Shown: positions 21,431 to 33,419 of the stretch, in pieces | Numbering within the stretch: the first letter of the stretch is position 1 | How the letters are laid out: each line of letters starts with the position of its first letter | Origin: Salticus scenicus | Lineage: Eukaryota > Arthropoda > Arachnida > Araneae > Salticidae | Reading direction: 5' to 3' | DNA length: 64,000 nt | Assembly: GCA_963930645.1 (NCBI GenBank) | Contig: OZ005648.1 | Location: forward strand, 2,834,631 to 2,898,630 | Translations under genes and position numbers: made by a program | The notes under the pieces: model-generated | Databases searched by the model: none | What the model saw: only the letters and a program-made list of their open reading frames with translations | What the model was told of the DNA's origin: nothing

Positions 21431-21839
21431 TCACAACTCTATGCTCTGATTTTCACTACGCACTCAACCACAAACTAAGATAGAAATCGAAATGTAACCA
21501 ATGAAAAGTTTAACTTAATTTTACTTAATGGAAACTCTAAAATATAAATATTTAAACGCGTGTTAAGGAAAAAATCGGACGTATATACAGACTGAAAAAC
21601 GATACACATATCAACATTAAAAGAGAAAATTGTAAATGATTTGAGTAGAAAAATATATAAAAGTATCCAAAAGAGAATTGACCCTTAGAATTGCTTTAGC
21701 ATTTAATTTTTTTTGCTTTTCTTGATACACAATTTATCAATCATTTTCCTATTAAAGACCTTGCACAGTGATGTGTGTCAAGCCGTGTCCAGCGCCTAAA
21801 GTCTTTTTTAAAGAAGAGTAAAAGTTGATCAGAAAGATT

Positions 21840-22050
21840 CACTCAAAAATATAGTTCTTTATTTTTAAAAACTTTTTTAAGAGTGTTGTTTTTCAACCTT
21901 TCTCCCTACCACAAATCGAATTCCATTAAAAAAAGTCATTTGTATATGAATAATATAGAAAGAAAGAGAATGGAATAAAAAATAAAGGAAACAAGATTGC
22001 AAGAAATCTCAATCAGGGTTTGTCTCACACTCGACTAAACCCGATGGATG
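21840..22050 (+). repeat. Ancient duplicated block R, copy 1
   Basis: Similar to 50690-50970 ('AAAAAAAGTCATTT', 'TTTGTCTCACACTCGA' versus 'TTTGTTTCACACTCGA'). Non-coding. Confidence 0.5.
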
Positions 22051-22183
22051 ATTGATGATTGATCTTATATTAGGCGAGGCGTAGCAAACCTTCGAAGATA
22101 GCTTCAGGACTCCGATCCCAATTCTTTCCTGAGGTTCGACTGCTTTTTCTAGTCAATGTTCATGTTATTGTCTTTCCAGTGTT

Positions 22184-22214
<31 letters not shown>

Positions 22215-22279
22215 CAATACACTTGTGATTGTGAATTTTTTTCTTTCTCATTCCATGCTATTTCCCCCTTTTTTACCAT

Positions 22280-22520
22280 GTTTTTATTAACATCTATTCT
22301 TGTTTGTGTGTGTGTTTGTTTGTCCTGTACAAATCTTGCAATCGAATTTTAACTAACTTCCCTACTAGATAGACATTTGAAATTTTCACAGATGACAAGC
22401 AACTTGTGCTCACAACCCGATGACAACACAATACTTCGAAGTCCGATTTTCGAATAGTTTTCTTATAATTAATTAAAATATGAAAATAATAACCTACTAA
22501 TACCTTATAAATAGCCATCA
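22280..22520 (+). mobile_element. Dispersed repeat family VI, copy 1
   Basis: Starts around 'TTTTATTAAC' followed by a GT microsatellite and 'TGTCCTGTACAAATCTTGCA', then 'CTAGATAGACATTTGAAA', 'CCCGATGACAACACAATAC' and 'CGAAGTCCGATTTTCGAA'. A diverged copy is at 62860-63060. The last part resembles the start of the inverted family V tail at 23380-23470, so families V and VI share a sequence module. Confidence 0.6.
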
Positions 22521-22619
22521 AAATATTAGCTATAATTTAATTGTTGCAAAAGAAAAAAAAAAAAAAAAAAAAAAAAAAAATGCAAACTGAGTAAACTCAA
22601 TTTAAAGAACCCAAATCTC

Positions 22620-22770
22620 TAAATAAATAAATAAATAAATAAAGTAAAATAATAATAATAAAAATTATAAAATTTAAATTTTGATTTAAATCAATGATTA
22701 CAAAAATAAATAAATAAATAAATAAATAAAAAATAAATAAATAAATAAAATAAAAATAAAAATAATAAAG
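22620..22770. repeat. AAAT-rich microsatellite
   Basis: Long runs of AAAT/TAAA (22620-22643 and 22704-22770), with AAT repeats between them. Confidence 0.9.
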
Positions 22771-22793
22771 TTATATTGAAATCGTGTTTTGAA

Positions 22794-22817
<24 letters not shown>

Positions 22818-22825
<8 letters not shown>

Positions 22826-22936
22826 GACTAATGTGCAAGTTGTACCTGACGGGACTAAAGTGAAAGTTGTACCTCAAGGGACTGATGTGAAAGTTGTACC
22901 TCACGGGACTCATGTGCAAGTTGCACCGAACGAACA
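22818..22936 (+). repeat. Minisatellite related to the 10.6 kb array, 4 units
   Basis: Four units of about 27-30 bp: 'GGGACTCATGTGCAAGTTG' + 'TACCTCAC' and variants. It follows a poly-A and G8 tract. The unit shares 'GGGACTCATGT..AAGTTGTACC' with 10619-10880. The forward frame reads (GTxVKVVPxG)n and is open on both strands, which reflects the repeat and not a proven protein. Confidence 0.85.
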
Positions 22937-23279
22937 AACTATTTCTTTCAACGAAAATGCCTACTAACCCTGGACGATAGGTCTAATATATCGTATCATA
23001 TTATATATCGTATTTATCGTAATATAACTCAATACTTATTTCGCTTCCTTCTTCGACTCGTTTTAATACGCATTTTTTATATGCATGAGCAGCCCCCGAT
23101 AAACAAAAACATTAAATCGTTAAATTAATTTTTTTACTTATTTTTATTTCATATTATTTCACGCGCACTATTTATTTCCTAATTCAAAATTATTAAAAAA
23201 AAAAAAAAAAAAAAAAAAACTTTTTCGATATCGCTTGTAACGATACTGATTATTATTAATTTTCTTTTCTTGTTCTTTC

Positions 23280-23495
23280 AATCTTATACTATTAAGTGAG
23301 CAATATTTGTATATTTCACTGTTCTCGAAAACGGTAGCTCGGACAGTCACGAGATTTAACACAAAGGTGCCCCCCGAAGGGTCATTGTGCACATCGAAGT
23401 CAGATTTTCGAATTTTTGATTAGTTTTTTCTTAATTAATTAAAATGTGAAAATAATAACCTTCTCATTTCTGATAAAAAAGCCATTTAAATTTAA
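23280..23495 (-). mobile_element. Family V fragment, 3' tail only
   Basis: Inverse of the tail at about 3560-3775: 'AATCTTATACTATTAAGTG' at the left end, then 'GGTAGCTCGGACAGTCACG', 'CCGAAGGGTCATTGTGCAC' and 'CGAAGTCAGATTTTCGAA'. It abuts family I sequence at about 23500, so one insertion truncated the other. Confidence 0.75.
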
Positions 23496-23499
23496 AACA

Positions 23500-23885
23500 A
23501 TAATTACATACAAAAGCATATTTAAAAGTGAGTTAAAATGGCGAGTTTGAAAAAAATCCGTACAACCGTTTTTAAAGGAACGCCTTTGCGAGGCCTGAAA
23601 TTGAGCTATTTATACAGGACGCCTATCCATTTTCCTGAACTAACCAACTATATCATTCGAAAGGACATCTAATAGAGTGTTTATATAGCAAGTTTGAAGA
23701 AAATCGTTAGAGCCGTTTTTGAGATACGGACTTACGGTCCCACCCGGTTTCCGATGTCCCCCTTCCGGTTTTTCAAATTTCACCAACATTTGGAAATTTC
23801 ATCTGTACACCAGACGTATTTCAATTCTAAAGTTTCGTAGCTCTATCTTTATTAGTTTCTGAGCTATAATAGCCAGAAGCTTCTC

Positions 23886-23935
<50 letters not shown>

Positions 23936-24086
23936 TACATACATACATACACACTGACCAATTGCCAAAAACCACTTTTTTGGACTCAGGGGACCTTAAA
24001 ACGTGTAAATCAGGTGAAAACCCGATATCGAATTTTCAGACCGAATACAATACTTCCATTACCTACGGTAGTAGGGTAATGGAAGT
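23500..24086 (+). mobile_element. Hairpin-end element family I, copy 2, 5'-truncated
   Basis: The body modules 'ATTTAAAAGTGAGTTAAAAT', 'AAATCCGTACA' and 'CGTTAGAGCCGTTTTTGAGA' match copy 3 at 34145-34660. CATA/CA microsatellites (23886-23950), the end module ('CGTGTAAATCAGGTGAAAAC', 'GATATCGAATTTTCAGACCG') and the best-preserved hairpin follow. At 24052-24086, ACTTCCATTACC and GGTAATGGAAGT pair perfectly over 12 bp. The first several hundred bases of a full copy are missing. Confidence 0.8.
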
Positions 24087-24439
24087 AAAGACAAGAAATA
24101 ATAATAATAATATACCTCAATTTTAGATATTTTTTTTTCTTTTGTTTAAATAGTATGTTTTTGGCACGGATGAATCGCGCTTGGCATGAAAGCTAATTCA
24201 GCATTATATTATATTCTCGCCAAGAAAGTCTCCAAGGGCAAAAACTCGCCAAATTTGGCACCAAATCCATTACCTGTCTATTGGAGCTTTTTAATGCGTT
24301 TTAAAGGGAAAATTAACACGAAAAAGAGCTGGAAATGCAGAAAATTGATATTTTATCATCTTACTAAGCCTCTTTGAAATAATTTATACAAAAAATAAAT
24401 ACAATTATTTAAAATTTCGTAACAATACGCATTGATAAA
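24087..24439. other. Spacer without recognised genes
   Basis: AT-rich DNA. The 24186-24377 open frame starts at a plain ATG but has no recognisable domain. I would not annotate it as a gene. Confidence 0.35.
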
Positions 24440-25000
24440 GGGCTAAAGTTCTATAGCTATGATTCAACAGAAAATTTAAAAACATGGTTTATAAAAAGTT
24501 TTTTATCTTATAATTATTTAATATTGTAAAGTGCAGTGGTCTAAGTCAGTTTCGCCTCAGCCGTTACTAAATGAAATGAATAAGTCTACTTAAGATTCTA
24601 ATTAAGGAAAAATTAATTTTCAACGTGTATTTTAATCTATGTCTGGAGTAAAACGGTTCATTGGTGTGGATTAATTATCTGAAATAAAGGGGTTAATGAT
24701 AAAAGGGTTAATTGGATGATCATTTAGCTTGGAAGTTATTGGATGTGGATGCTCATTTAAAATATTGTGCTGTCTGGAATTGTTTTAGCATTATAGTTCA
24801 TTTTATTATAGTGATTTTGTTTATTGTTCGTGAGTTTGATGTAAACACATTAACATTTATTCCAGTTATCACCAGTTTATACAGGAACTTCAAGTGCTTG
24901 TCATATAAACTATTGTAATTAAAATTAAGCGCAAATTCAAAAGCATATGGAGAATTATCAAGTTTATTAATTTCAAAAGTTGTTTCACTTTCATGAAAAT

Positions 25001-25034
<34 letters not shown>

Positions 25035-25200
25035 ACTGATTATCCGACCATAATATAAACAAGTCATTTTAAATTAATGTACTCAGTGCATTTATTGTTA
25101 GATTAAAATTTAATGAATTTTTCAGAATTGAAAAGATCAGATCGCTTGAATTAATCATTCATGTTACCTACTGTCTTTCAAATAAACGTTTGTAATTATA
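24440..25200 (+). repeat. Ancient duplicated block T/Y, copy 1
   Basis: 'GATTCAACAGAAAAT' + 'AAAACATGGTTTATAAAAAG' (24460-24500) matches 63160-63200. 'TTTTAATCTATGTCTGGAGT', 'GGTTAATTGG', 'CTCATTTAAAAT' and 'CAGGAACTTCAAGTGCTTGTC' match 51005-51900 in order. No conserved exon is certain. Confidence 0.6.
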
Positions 25201-25379
25201 ACAAATTTGGTTCTGTCTACTTTAAAAACTACTAAGGTTGCGGTTCTAATAAAATTGCTAATAAAGAAAGCTAAGATTGAAAAAAATAATACAAGTTTAG
25301 ACTATAGAGTCAACCATTTTTTTTTTTTTTTTTTTTTTTTTTTACATAAATATTTCGAAATTACTCTAGGTTTGCAACA

Positions 25380-27480
25380 ATCTCTGTTTTGAATACTACA
25401 ATTTACATCAAGCAATCTTCGTAGTGTTTAATTGAAGAGAAATACTGCTAACGGTTAGTAAACATTACTTTAAAATAGTGGTATGCAAAATAGAGATTGC
25501 TCCATTTGCTAAAATTATCAAATATATCACGCGAATTTTGTAATATTTGCTTTCTTTAATTACGTAGATCAAAATATAGATTAGTAGAGCTTTTCTTTAC
25601 TTACTCTGATATACTATTAATTAAAATAAATGTCAACACAATTTTTGCAACTTTTTTAGAAGGGGGGTTATATATGTATAAAGGCTGTTTAACGATTTGC
25701 ACATACTGAAGACATTTATACCTGTTTAGTTTTTGTTTTTCTTCTTCTTTTTAAAAAGAGAAATATGGCATTTTTAATTAAAATAATTCCAAGTGTTTAT
25801 ATATATAACCGTTTAAAAAACGAAAAAAAAAAAAAGAAAAAGAAAAGAAAAGACAATACTTTTAATAATAATTAACGTTATTTGTACATCACATTCCACA
25901 TCTTTTTAAAAACTATAATATAAATCTGTGAGTTATTGTGTAAAAGTCTTTTAAATAAAATATTATTAATAAAATAGTCTTTTAAATAAAGATTTCCACA
26001 TGCGGAAGACATTTATACCGGCTTAGTTTTCTTTTCTTTTTTCTTTTTTTTTTTTTTTTTTTTTCTTTTTAAAAAGAGAAATATGGCATTTTTAATTAAA
26101 ATGATTCCAAGTGTTTATATATATAAACGTTTAAAAAATGAAAAAAGAAAAGAAAAGACAATACTTTTAATAATAACTAACGTTATTTCTACATCACATT
26201 CCACATCTTTTTAAAAATATAATATAAATCTGTGAGTTATTGTGTAAAAGTCTTTTACATAAAATATTATTAATAAAATAGTCTTTTAAATAAAGATTTC
26301 CACATGCTGAAGACATTTATACCTGCTTAGTTTCTTTTTCTTTTTAAAAAGAGAAATATGGCATTTTTAATTAAAATGATTCCAAGTGTTTATATATATA
26401 AACGTTTAAAAAATGAGAAAAGAAAAGAAAAGACAATACTTTTAATAATAATTAAAGTTATTTGTACATCCCATTCCACATCTTTTTAAAAATTTAATGT
26501 AAATCTGTGAGTTATTGCGTAAAAGTCTTTTAAATAAAATATTTTTAATGAATTCTAAAAGTTAAAAAAAAAAAATGTATTTTAAAGTACTTGTTATTTA
26601 AAATAACTTTTCCAACTATTCATTCAATTTGAAAGAATCGATAAAAATTATTTATGGACATTAAAATTTTTAGTATGCATTCTTATATTCAAAAGAAAAA
26701 AGAATTTCTGAATTCTTTATCCTTACTTTTACACTCTAAACATTTCTGGTTTGTTTAACTTTTACATCTGAATGATCCCATGACGACTTGCAGATATAAT
26801 TACAGAGATTACTAAAGATTTTTTTTATGTTCATATGCTTCATTTTTCGATTCTATAAATTGCACCTAAAAAAAATCTTTGATGCCGGAAAGAGAAATAT
26901 TTATTATGGAAACTATTTGAGGAATTTATAAAACTGACAACCTCATTTTAAAATTTTATGAAAAACAAATCTTTAAGAAAGTAGAGAATTTTATTTTTAG
27001 TGTATGCAAAATTTTTTGAAGTATGGTCTTTAAATAAGTGCATAAATTTTTTATAGAATGTTTTCAAGAACAGTAAAAAAAAAAAAAAAAACGAAAGGAA
27101 ATATATGGGATCAAATACTTTTTCCAGATGCCACCTGGAGCAATGTTGTAAACGGATTAAATTTTCGTTTCTTTTCAAAATCTTTTCATATTTTTCTTTT
27201 ACTTTCAAATGTCTGAATGTTTAAAAGTAAAGTAGATATATTCTTTTTGTAATTTATTATTAAAATGAGCTGCATCTGTGAAAAATATAATTGTGTTTTT
27301 CTTTTAATGATTAAATTTACTAAGATATGTACAAAAATATCGATACCATCCATATTATTTCTAAACATTTAAAGAATGTCTAAAATATAATAAATGTATT
27401 GAAATTTACCAGTATTAAAAAAAATAGTGATGAATGTAAATACCATTTGTTTTTATGTTAGAGGCATTTCCTCAGTACGT
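25380..27480 (+). repeat. Ancient duplicated block Z, copy 1
   Basis: Corresponds to 34900-36860 and 55100-57136. Anchors are 'GATGCCACCTGGAGCAATGT', 'AAACGGATTAAATTT', 'AAAGTAGATAT', 'AGAGAAATATTTATTATGG' and 'TTTCTGGTTTGTTTAA'. It contains an extra local tandem expansion (25696-26560). Confidence 0.65.
25696..26560 (+). repeat. Tandem repeat of about 300 bp, nearly 3 copies
   Basis: 'GAAGACATTTATACC' recurs at about 25709, 26005 and 26310. Each is followed by 'AAAAAGAGAAATATGGCATT', 'CCAAGTGTTTATATATATA', 'GACAATACTTTTAATAATAA' and 'GTGAGTTATTG'. Copies differ mainly in homopolymer length, so the expansion is recent compared with the block duplications. Confidence 0.9.
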
Positions 27481-28629
27481 TTCAAGTCTTGGTGTAGTTT
27501 TATAAAATATTATTTTTCCTCTTGTACATGTTCTCAAATTTTCGTAATTTTAAGATAATAATTTACAAAAGGGATATTCAATATCTACGTTGTCCCCTTA
27601 TATCTATATTGTTTACGTTAAAACGAATCAATGAAGAGGATTGGAAAAAAAAAAAAAATCCCTCCTTCATTTTATATGAACTGCAGCCAACTTAAGAAAA
27701 TTAAGACTGCATTTTAATGAAAAATAATTTTTAAATAACATAAAATTGATATTTTAACTTATTACCTCAATGAAAAATAATAGACTGGAAAATTTTCCAT
27801 TTCTCACATCAGAATCACACTCAGGCCTACAAATCTCTAAATTTCATTTTAAAATTCTTTGGAAGTAATATAAATGTAAAGTAACATAATGCTTGTAGTC
27901 AAATAGGGTATAATATGTCATAAAGCAAACTATCGTAAAAACGCATTACTTCTATTTTATTTAGTTTAAAGTGTTAAATATTATATAAATGTTAAAAGTG
28001 GTTATATTGTTATAGTTAATACAAAACTACCATTAAAAAAAAAAAAATCTTATTCCTTTACAAATATATACAGGTGAAGTGACAAAATAATATGAATATT
28101 TTCGATTTCACACGTTTTGTCGATAACTTAAGAAATATTTGACGAATTCTCCTATACTCTTGATGATGAAAAAAACATATCATAACGAAAAGTTCAACAA
28201 GGGTAACGAACGTTTATCAAATTTTTATCTTCGTAAGTTTGAGTCTGTAGACTTTTTAAAAATTCATAAAAACTGAAGAAATTGGTAAAATTGAACACGG
28301 CTGGCGAAAAAGTTATTCCCGTGAAGGGGTACAGAAAATAAATATTTATTTTTGGTACAGAAATTTATTTATTTTTGGTACAGAAAATAAATAAATAAAT
28401 AATTTTTCGTCGATAAAGAGCGCTGGACGAATACATAACGAGAAATATGCAAATCAGACTCTTATAAATTGCACGGTTTTATGATAAACAAACGCACAAA
28501 AACGCTTTCTTGCAGCACTCGTGCCTACTTTGTTCGCCTGACGAAGGGTTGTGTTTTCTTTCGACCCGAATAAATTGTTGTGATTTCTTTCATTTTATGG
28601 TGTTTATTCAAAGTATCCGAGTGCACATA
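27481..28629. other. Spacer without recognised genes
   Basis: AT-rich DNA. Near 28536 'GCCTGACGAAGGGTTGTG' and 'CGACCCGAATAAATTG' look like a post-stop tail of a Penelope-like element, but no coding relic precedes it. Nothing else is supported. Confidence 0.35.
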
Positions 28630-29600
28630 TAAATGCTAATTAAAATTTAAAACACAAAGAAAGAATTATAAATGTTGCAACGCAATTTATAGTGAGCGAA
28701 AGGAGAAAAAGTTGAATATGTATGAAAATGAGATATTTTGAAAAACTGAAAATAAGAATAGTGCTTCTTTTTAACACGCTTTTATTAGCTTCACCTGTAT
28801 GTATGTATGTTTGTATGTATGTATGTATGTTTGTAACTGCTCTGGGAGCAAACAAAAAATTTATATTGTAAAAAAATACTTTTCTACGTGAACGATGTGG
28901 CGTTGAGGTAAGGCGCCGCGCTACCAACCTAAAGGTCCAGCGTTCGATCCCAGTCAGGGGAGATTTTTTAAAAATGGTTTTTGTTTAATTCTAAGTTATT
29001 TTCATTAAAGATTTAAATGTATGTAAATATTAGAGTGTGTCACTCACACGATTTTCTCTTACCCTGCATTTTAATACTAAGATATTTTGTGCTTTTTTAG
29101 TTCACATTTCTATAAAAGCGTGTTCTTTAATTTTTTAAAACTATAATATTATTAGTTAGGCTTTTTGACTGAAGTCTTATAGATATAGCATAAAACATTA
29201 TAACATTGTAAAAATACGTTTCCATAATAAATCGTAATCAATAATGACGATAAACTAAAATTTTTCATTATCCGTCCTTTTTTTTTTTTTTCCCTTTGTA
29301 TTTTCTAAACTCATTATCCTTGAATGTACGCAGTCAATCGATTTTTGAAAGAAAAAATTATCGTAGTTAAGCTAAAGATAGAAAGATTTATCGTATTACA
29401 AATACGTCTTAGAAACTGTCTAATCTATGAGATAGTATTACGGAACAAGGACTATGTTATGTTGGATTTCAGAATACATAAGTAATAAAATAGAATTTTT
29501 ACCGTGATTTTTTTTTTTTTTTTTTAAATTTGTACTTGACAAATAATCATCTGACATACATTGTCCCACAACTAATTTTATGCAAACATTTGTGAGTAAG
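28630..29600 (+). repeat. Ancient duplicated block V, copy 1
   Basis: Matches 41270-41960: 'CTAATTAAAATTT', 'AATAAGAATAGT', 'CTAAACTCATTATCCTTGAATG', reading shared as 'CTCATTATC' and 'TTGAATG', then 'ATCGATTTTT', 'TTACAAATACGTCT' and 'AGAAACTG'. An insertion of about 340 bp (28771-29128) is present here and absent from copy 2. Confidence 0.65.
28771..29128. mobile_element. Short TIR element with tRNA-like segment
   Basis: The ends AACACGCTTTTAT (left) and ATAAAAGCGTGTT (right) are inverted repeats. A TGTATGTATGT microsatellite lies inside the left end. The paralogous block V copy at 41.4 kb lacks this segment. The interior carries a pol III promoter-like sequence: A-box-like TGGCGTTGAGG at 28898 and B-box-like GCGTTCGATCC at 28940-28950, at tRNA spacing. 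It may be a SINE head within a MITE. Confidence 0.6.
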
Positions 29601-29781
29601 TGAATCAGAAAAATTTATAGCATTTAACAATTGTCATTTTATTAAACCTGTTCAAGCACTGCCAGCTGGATGAAACCATTTTCAGCATTTAACTTCACTT
29701 AGAAACAAATGTTATTACATATTCATACAATTCAGTCATTCATACTTTGCTGTTACTCCCAGTATGTTTTTTTTTTTTTTT

Positions 29782-29905
29782 ATCCCTTCCGTGGAGGATC
29801 AAAATTGTGATGGCATGTCTCCGGACCACCTCTAGGGGTGTGTTCTAGACCGTTGCCAATTGCCCATCTGCGCAGCATTAGTGCGACGTAAAACACAACC
29901 ACCAA
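29782..29905 (+). mobile_element. SINE A, 3' fragment
   Basis: Sense-strand copy of the 3' half of the SINE at 19670-19979: 'GAGGATCAAAATTGTGATGG', 'CATGTCTCCGGACCACCTCT' and 'TTGCCCATCTGCGCAGCA'. The tRNA-derived head is missing; a poly-T run lies directly upstream. Confidence 0.85.
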
Positions 29906-29929
29906 CCCAGTATGGTTTCACATAAACTG

Positions 29930-31200
29930 TTCATATTTTTCGTGATTAATAAAATTGAAATTTCTGTGCTAAAATATTGGTTCAATAGCTGAAACCTATT
30001 TTGTGTACATAATTAATTCCGTGAATAAAAACCAATAAAAAGTTCTGTTTTAAAGTTTCTGTTAGATATAAGCTACTAACTTGTACGTTTGTATGCTACC
30101 GGAAATTTCCTATCGAATTTTTTAATAAGCAGTTTTCTGTAATTAAACAGGATGAAACTTTTTGCAAATAAATACTAGTGTTAAAAACCGTTCAAGTGGA
30201 CACATATGGATATATATATATAATGAGAATGATACTTTTATTTTCATTTTACTTTCTTTTACCCATAAAGTAAAGAAAATATTGCTTTTGGGTCAAAATT
30301 TCAAAATTGAGTTTTTGTTATATTTGCACGTTTTGAGGTTCCCTGAATCCAAAAATCATGTCTCTGTGTGTGTCTGAGTGCCTGTGTGTCTGTTTGTTAT
30401 CAGCATATCTCAAGAACAAATTATAGCAAAATCTCCAAACTTGACATTCTATATGTGTATGATATAAGGATGCTACACCAAAAACTTATTTTCTTAAATT
30501 ACTATTATTCTTAAATTATAATTCTTAAATTATTATTCTTAAATTATTATTATTATTCTTAAATTTATTTCACCAAAATTAATTTAAAAATTTTCGATGT
30601 ATTTTAGATTTTCTCGTTCAACATTTTCTTCGCAAAATAAATAAAAAAAGAAAGAAAATAGTAAATAAAAGATTTATTAACTGGAAGAATTTTTCTTTTC
30701 TTTCATTTGAACTTTAATTTATCAAATGGAAATTCCAATTACTTTTCAGGTGACTTTTTACGTCATGGCTTGCTTTTAAAATTACAGTTTTTTTTTTTTT
30801 TTTTTTTTTTTTTTCGTGCAGTTTATGAACATATCATTTCAGTTCAATTATAATTTACTTTTCATGTCACCAAAATCCTTGACATTCTAAATTTCAAAAT
30901 ACATTCGCAAAACCACTGCGTTGTTTAAATTTATACACGCAATGTATTTTCGATTACTTACTTTAAAAGAAAAAAACAAAAACACAATATAGTTAATCTA
31001 TAAAAAATGGGGGGTATTTATTTGACATTTAAAATATTAATCGTCAGTCGATTGGATTGTTTGAAAACCTTTGCACCTAGATGTAATTTATATATATATA
31101 TACATACATTATTACGTAAACATTTTGACGTAAAAAAGCATTAAAATTTGGTGTAGAAAATTGAAAAATAAGCAAAAACGGTCAACAGTGGTTATGTACT
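29930..31200 (+). repeat. Ancient duplicated block U, copy 1
   Basis: Matches 42840-43700 and 44820-46960. Anchors are 'CAATAAAAAGTTCT', 'TTATCAAATGGAAATTCCAA', 'CAGTTCAATTATAATTTACT' and 'ACGTAAACATTTTGACGTAA'. It contains a relic hairpin end (30246-30480). Confidence 0.65.
30246..30480 (-). mobile_element. Relic 3' end of a hairpin-end element
   Basis: The hairpin-like TTTCTTTTACC / AAGTAAAGAAAAT is followed by 'ATTGCTTTTGGGTCAAAATT', 'TTTGCACGTTTTGAGGTTCC', 'CTGAATCCAAAAATCATG', a GTGTGTCTGAGTG microsatellite and 'CATATCTCAAGAACAAAT'. This is the same order as the ends of families I and II. Only about 235 bp remain. Confidence 0.6.
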
Positions 31201-31639
31201 GAAAAAATTAAATATCTTTTTTTTTTTGAAGTGAAAACTTCTTTAGGCGCGTTGAGCACTTTTTGGGAGAACAAAAATCATGGAATTCGCGTCATCGTCA
31301 CCGAACGCTTTCCATGAGCTATATGTATACTGTGTATATATGTGCATACCTCCGTGCGTTATTAGTACTGTGTATATATGTATACCTCCGTGCGTTATTT
31401 ATTAGTATACATTATATATAAACAAAGAGTATATCTCTCTACATATTTATCCATATATGTAGCGCACGGCGCGGCATGCCTCACATACATTATATATATA
31501 TATATATATATATATGTATAAAATGTATACTAATACGAGTAGTATACTGGCTACTGGCATCTGTCTCTTTCTAGTTCTATACTCTATGTATGTATGTACT
31601 TTTTCCACAGTGTATACATAGTTGACAAAGTACAAGCAC
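31201..31639. other. Spacer with duplicated TGTGTATATATG phrase
   Basis: 'CTGTGTATATATGTG' and 'ACCTCCGTGCGTTATT' occur twice (31330-31400). A TA microsatellite lies at 31492-31515. No gene seen. Confidence 0.5.
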
Positions 31640-31853
31640 GTGTTTTTATACAGACTGTTATATTCTTCTTTTTGCTTTCAATATAAATTTTCAAACAAAT
31701 AATTAAAAAAGGAAAATTATTTTAGTCATATTACAATATTAACACTTCATTACAAACCAAAAATAATTCAAAAATAATAATCTAATAGCTCGACGATACA
31801 ATTCATAAGTTACTTAGTTTTCACTTCTATCGGCAGTCCCCAATGACTGCCCT

Positions 31854-31897
<44 letters not shown>

Positions 31898-32690
31898 ACA
31901 TAATTTTTTAATTACATGTAATACATTTTCTCTTAATTTATCATTATATTATCTCTTAATTTATGCCTAATGCTGTTATTGTTGATTTTAGTCATACTGA
32001 TATTAATTTACCTTAATAAAGTCTTTTATATTTATAATTAATATAGAAAAGTTTAAATAAAATTTAACATTTTATATTCAGTAATTCTTTTAATAAGTAA
32101 CTAGTATAAAGCATGATGCACTTTTTAGAAAAAAAAATAACTTTCCTTTGAAAATGTTTTTCAAAGGTAGGAGAATTTTCTGGTTTAAAAGGTTTCCCCC
32201 GACTATTATTAGAAGTTTAAAATCTCACATACTTAGGGGCATTTTATTGTTGTTTCCTATATCGAACAACTTATTTTTTAATTAGGCGAAAAATAAAAGA
32301 ATTTTCTTCAAATCTGAAATTTTAGATTACCAAGATACCAATAATATTTCTAAGCAAGCTTTTCGTTAATTTTTATGTTTCATAATATAGTCTATTCAGA
32401 AAACGTTTTATAAAATAATATGTGCGAAATAGCTTTAAATAGATATTAAAAAAAAAAAAAAAAAAAAAAAACAGTGTAATAATGATTAATATTAGTGCTA
32501 ATTAAAGTAAATCGTTTGTCATTATAATATTTTTTTTTCTCTCCATTATTATTATTATTAATTTTTTTTATGTAATATTGACAATAAATTCAACTTTTTT
32601 TTTTTTTACATTTGGTGTTATACTACTCCTCTAATATGGAAATTGTCTGCATTATCATAAAAGATAATTTTTTTAAATAATAATTTTAAT
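31640..32690 (+). repeat. Ancient duplicated block X, copy 2
   Basis: 'ATATAGAAAAGTTTAAATAA', 'TTTTAATAAGTAACTA', 'GACTATTATTAGAAGTTT', 'ATCGAACAACTTATTTTTTA' and 'ACCAAGATACCAATAATATT' align with copies 1 and 3. It includes a T homopolymer longer than 30 nt (about 31855-31891). Confidence 0.6.
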
Positions 32691-33419
32691 AAATTATTTT
32701 TTAAAAACAAAGTTATTTTTTAATAACCGAATTAAATTCTATATAAATGTAGATGCATTAATGAAACGGGGGTTGAGGGGGCGATACCCCCCCCCCCCTA
32801 CAATTATCATATAAAACTTTTCCGAAGCCTAGTTTGAATTGTTTAACACAGGTTTACATAACAGTACTCGTTATCTTACCTCTTAATCTGCAACCTGTAT
32901 TTATAGTGTTACATTTCAGGGTAAGAGAAAGTCGTTTGAGTGACACACCAGATTATTTTTTAATGCATTTACATATTTTGATGTGTACTGAATCCAAAAC
33001 CAGGTTTTTAGCGGTGTGTGTGTGGGACAGTGGTTGACTTTTATCATCAAAACTCGAAAAAGAATGTTACTTTAAAGTTCAAACCTCATATTATACACTT
33101 CTATCATACAAGGATGTTATTTTAATATTTTTTTTAAAATAGAAATCGAACAAATAAATCGTGTACAGGTGCATTCAAGAAATACTCAAATTCATTATGT
33201 CTATGGGTGAAATTTTTTGTTGGTACATTTTAACATCTACAGACGGCACTCGGTAATATGAAATGAGCTTACATTTCTTATAAAAACAAAAGGAAATTTT
33301 ATAGACTATGATGTATAGATAATAGTTACAGGGCCATACAAAAGAATTTGCACTCATTATTAGCTACGTCTGGAAATCTCTCGAAATAATATTCAATTTT
33401 TGAATTTATTTTATTTCTT
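32691..33419. other. Spacer; G/C homopolymer patch and worn hairpin-end relic
   Basis: 32767-32800 reads GGGGGTTGAGGGGGCGATA followed by at least 13 C, which could pair back on itself. Around 32935-33010 'TTTACATATTTTGATGTG' + 'CTGAATCCAAAACCAGG' and a GTGTGTG run look like a very diverged end module of the family I type. Nothing else is recognised. Confidence 0.4.

Noticed and set aside
23886..23950. CA/CATA repeat as a regulatory Z-DNA element
   Set aside because: It is the microsatellite that recurs at the same place in every hairpin-end element; no independent evidence of regulation.
24712..24918. 68-codon frame in block Y with some similarity to the 51.8 kb copy
   Set aside because: Frame agreement covers only about 15 residues and stops occur close by in copy 2.
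28892..28965. Possible tRNA gene
   Set aside because: A- and B-box-like motifs are present but no cloverleaf with paired acceptor arms could be drawn; more likely a SINE head.
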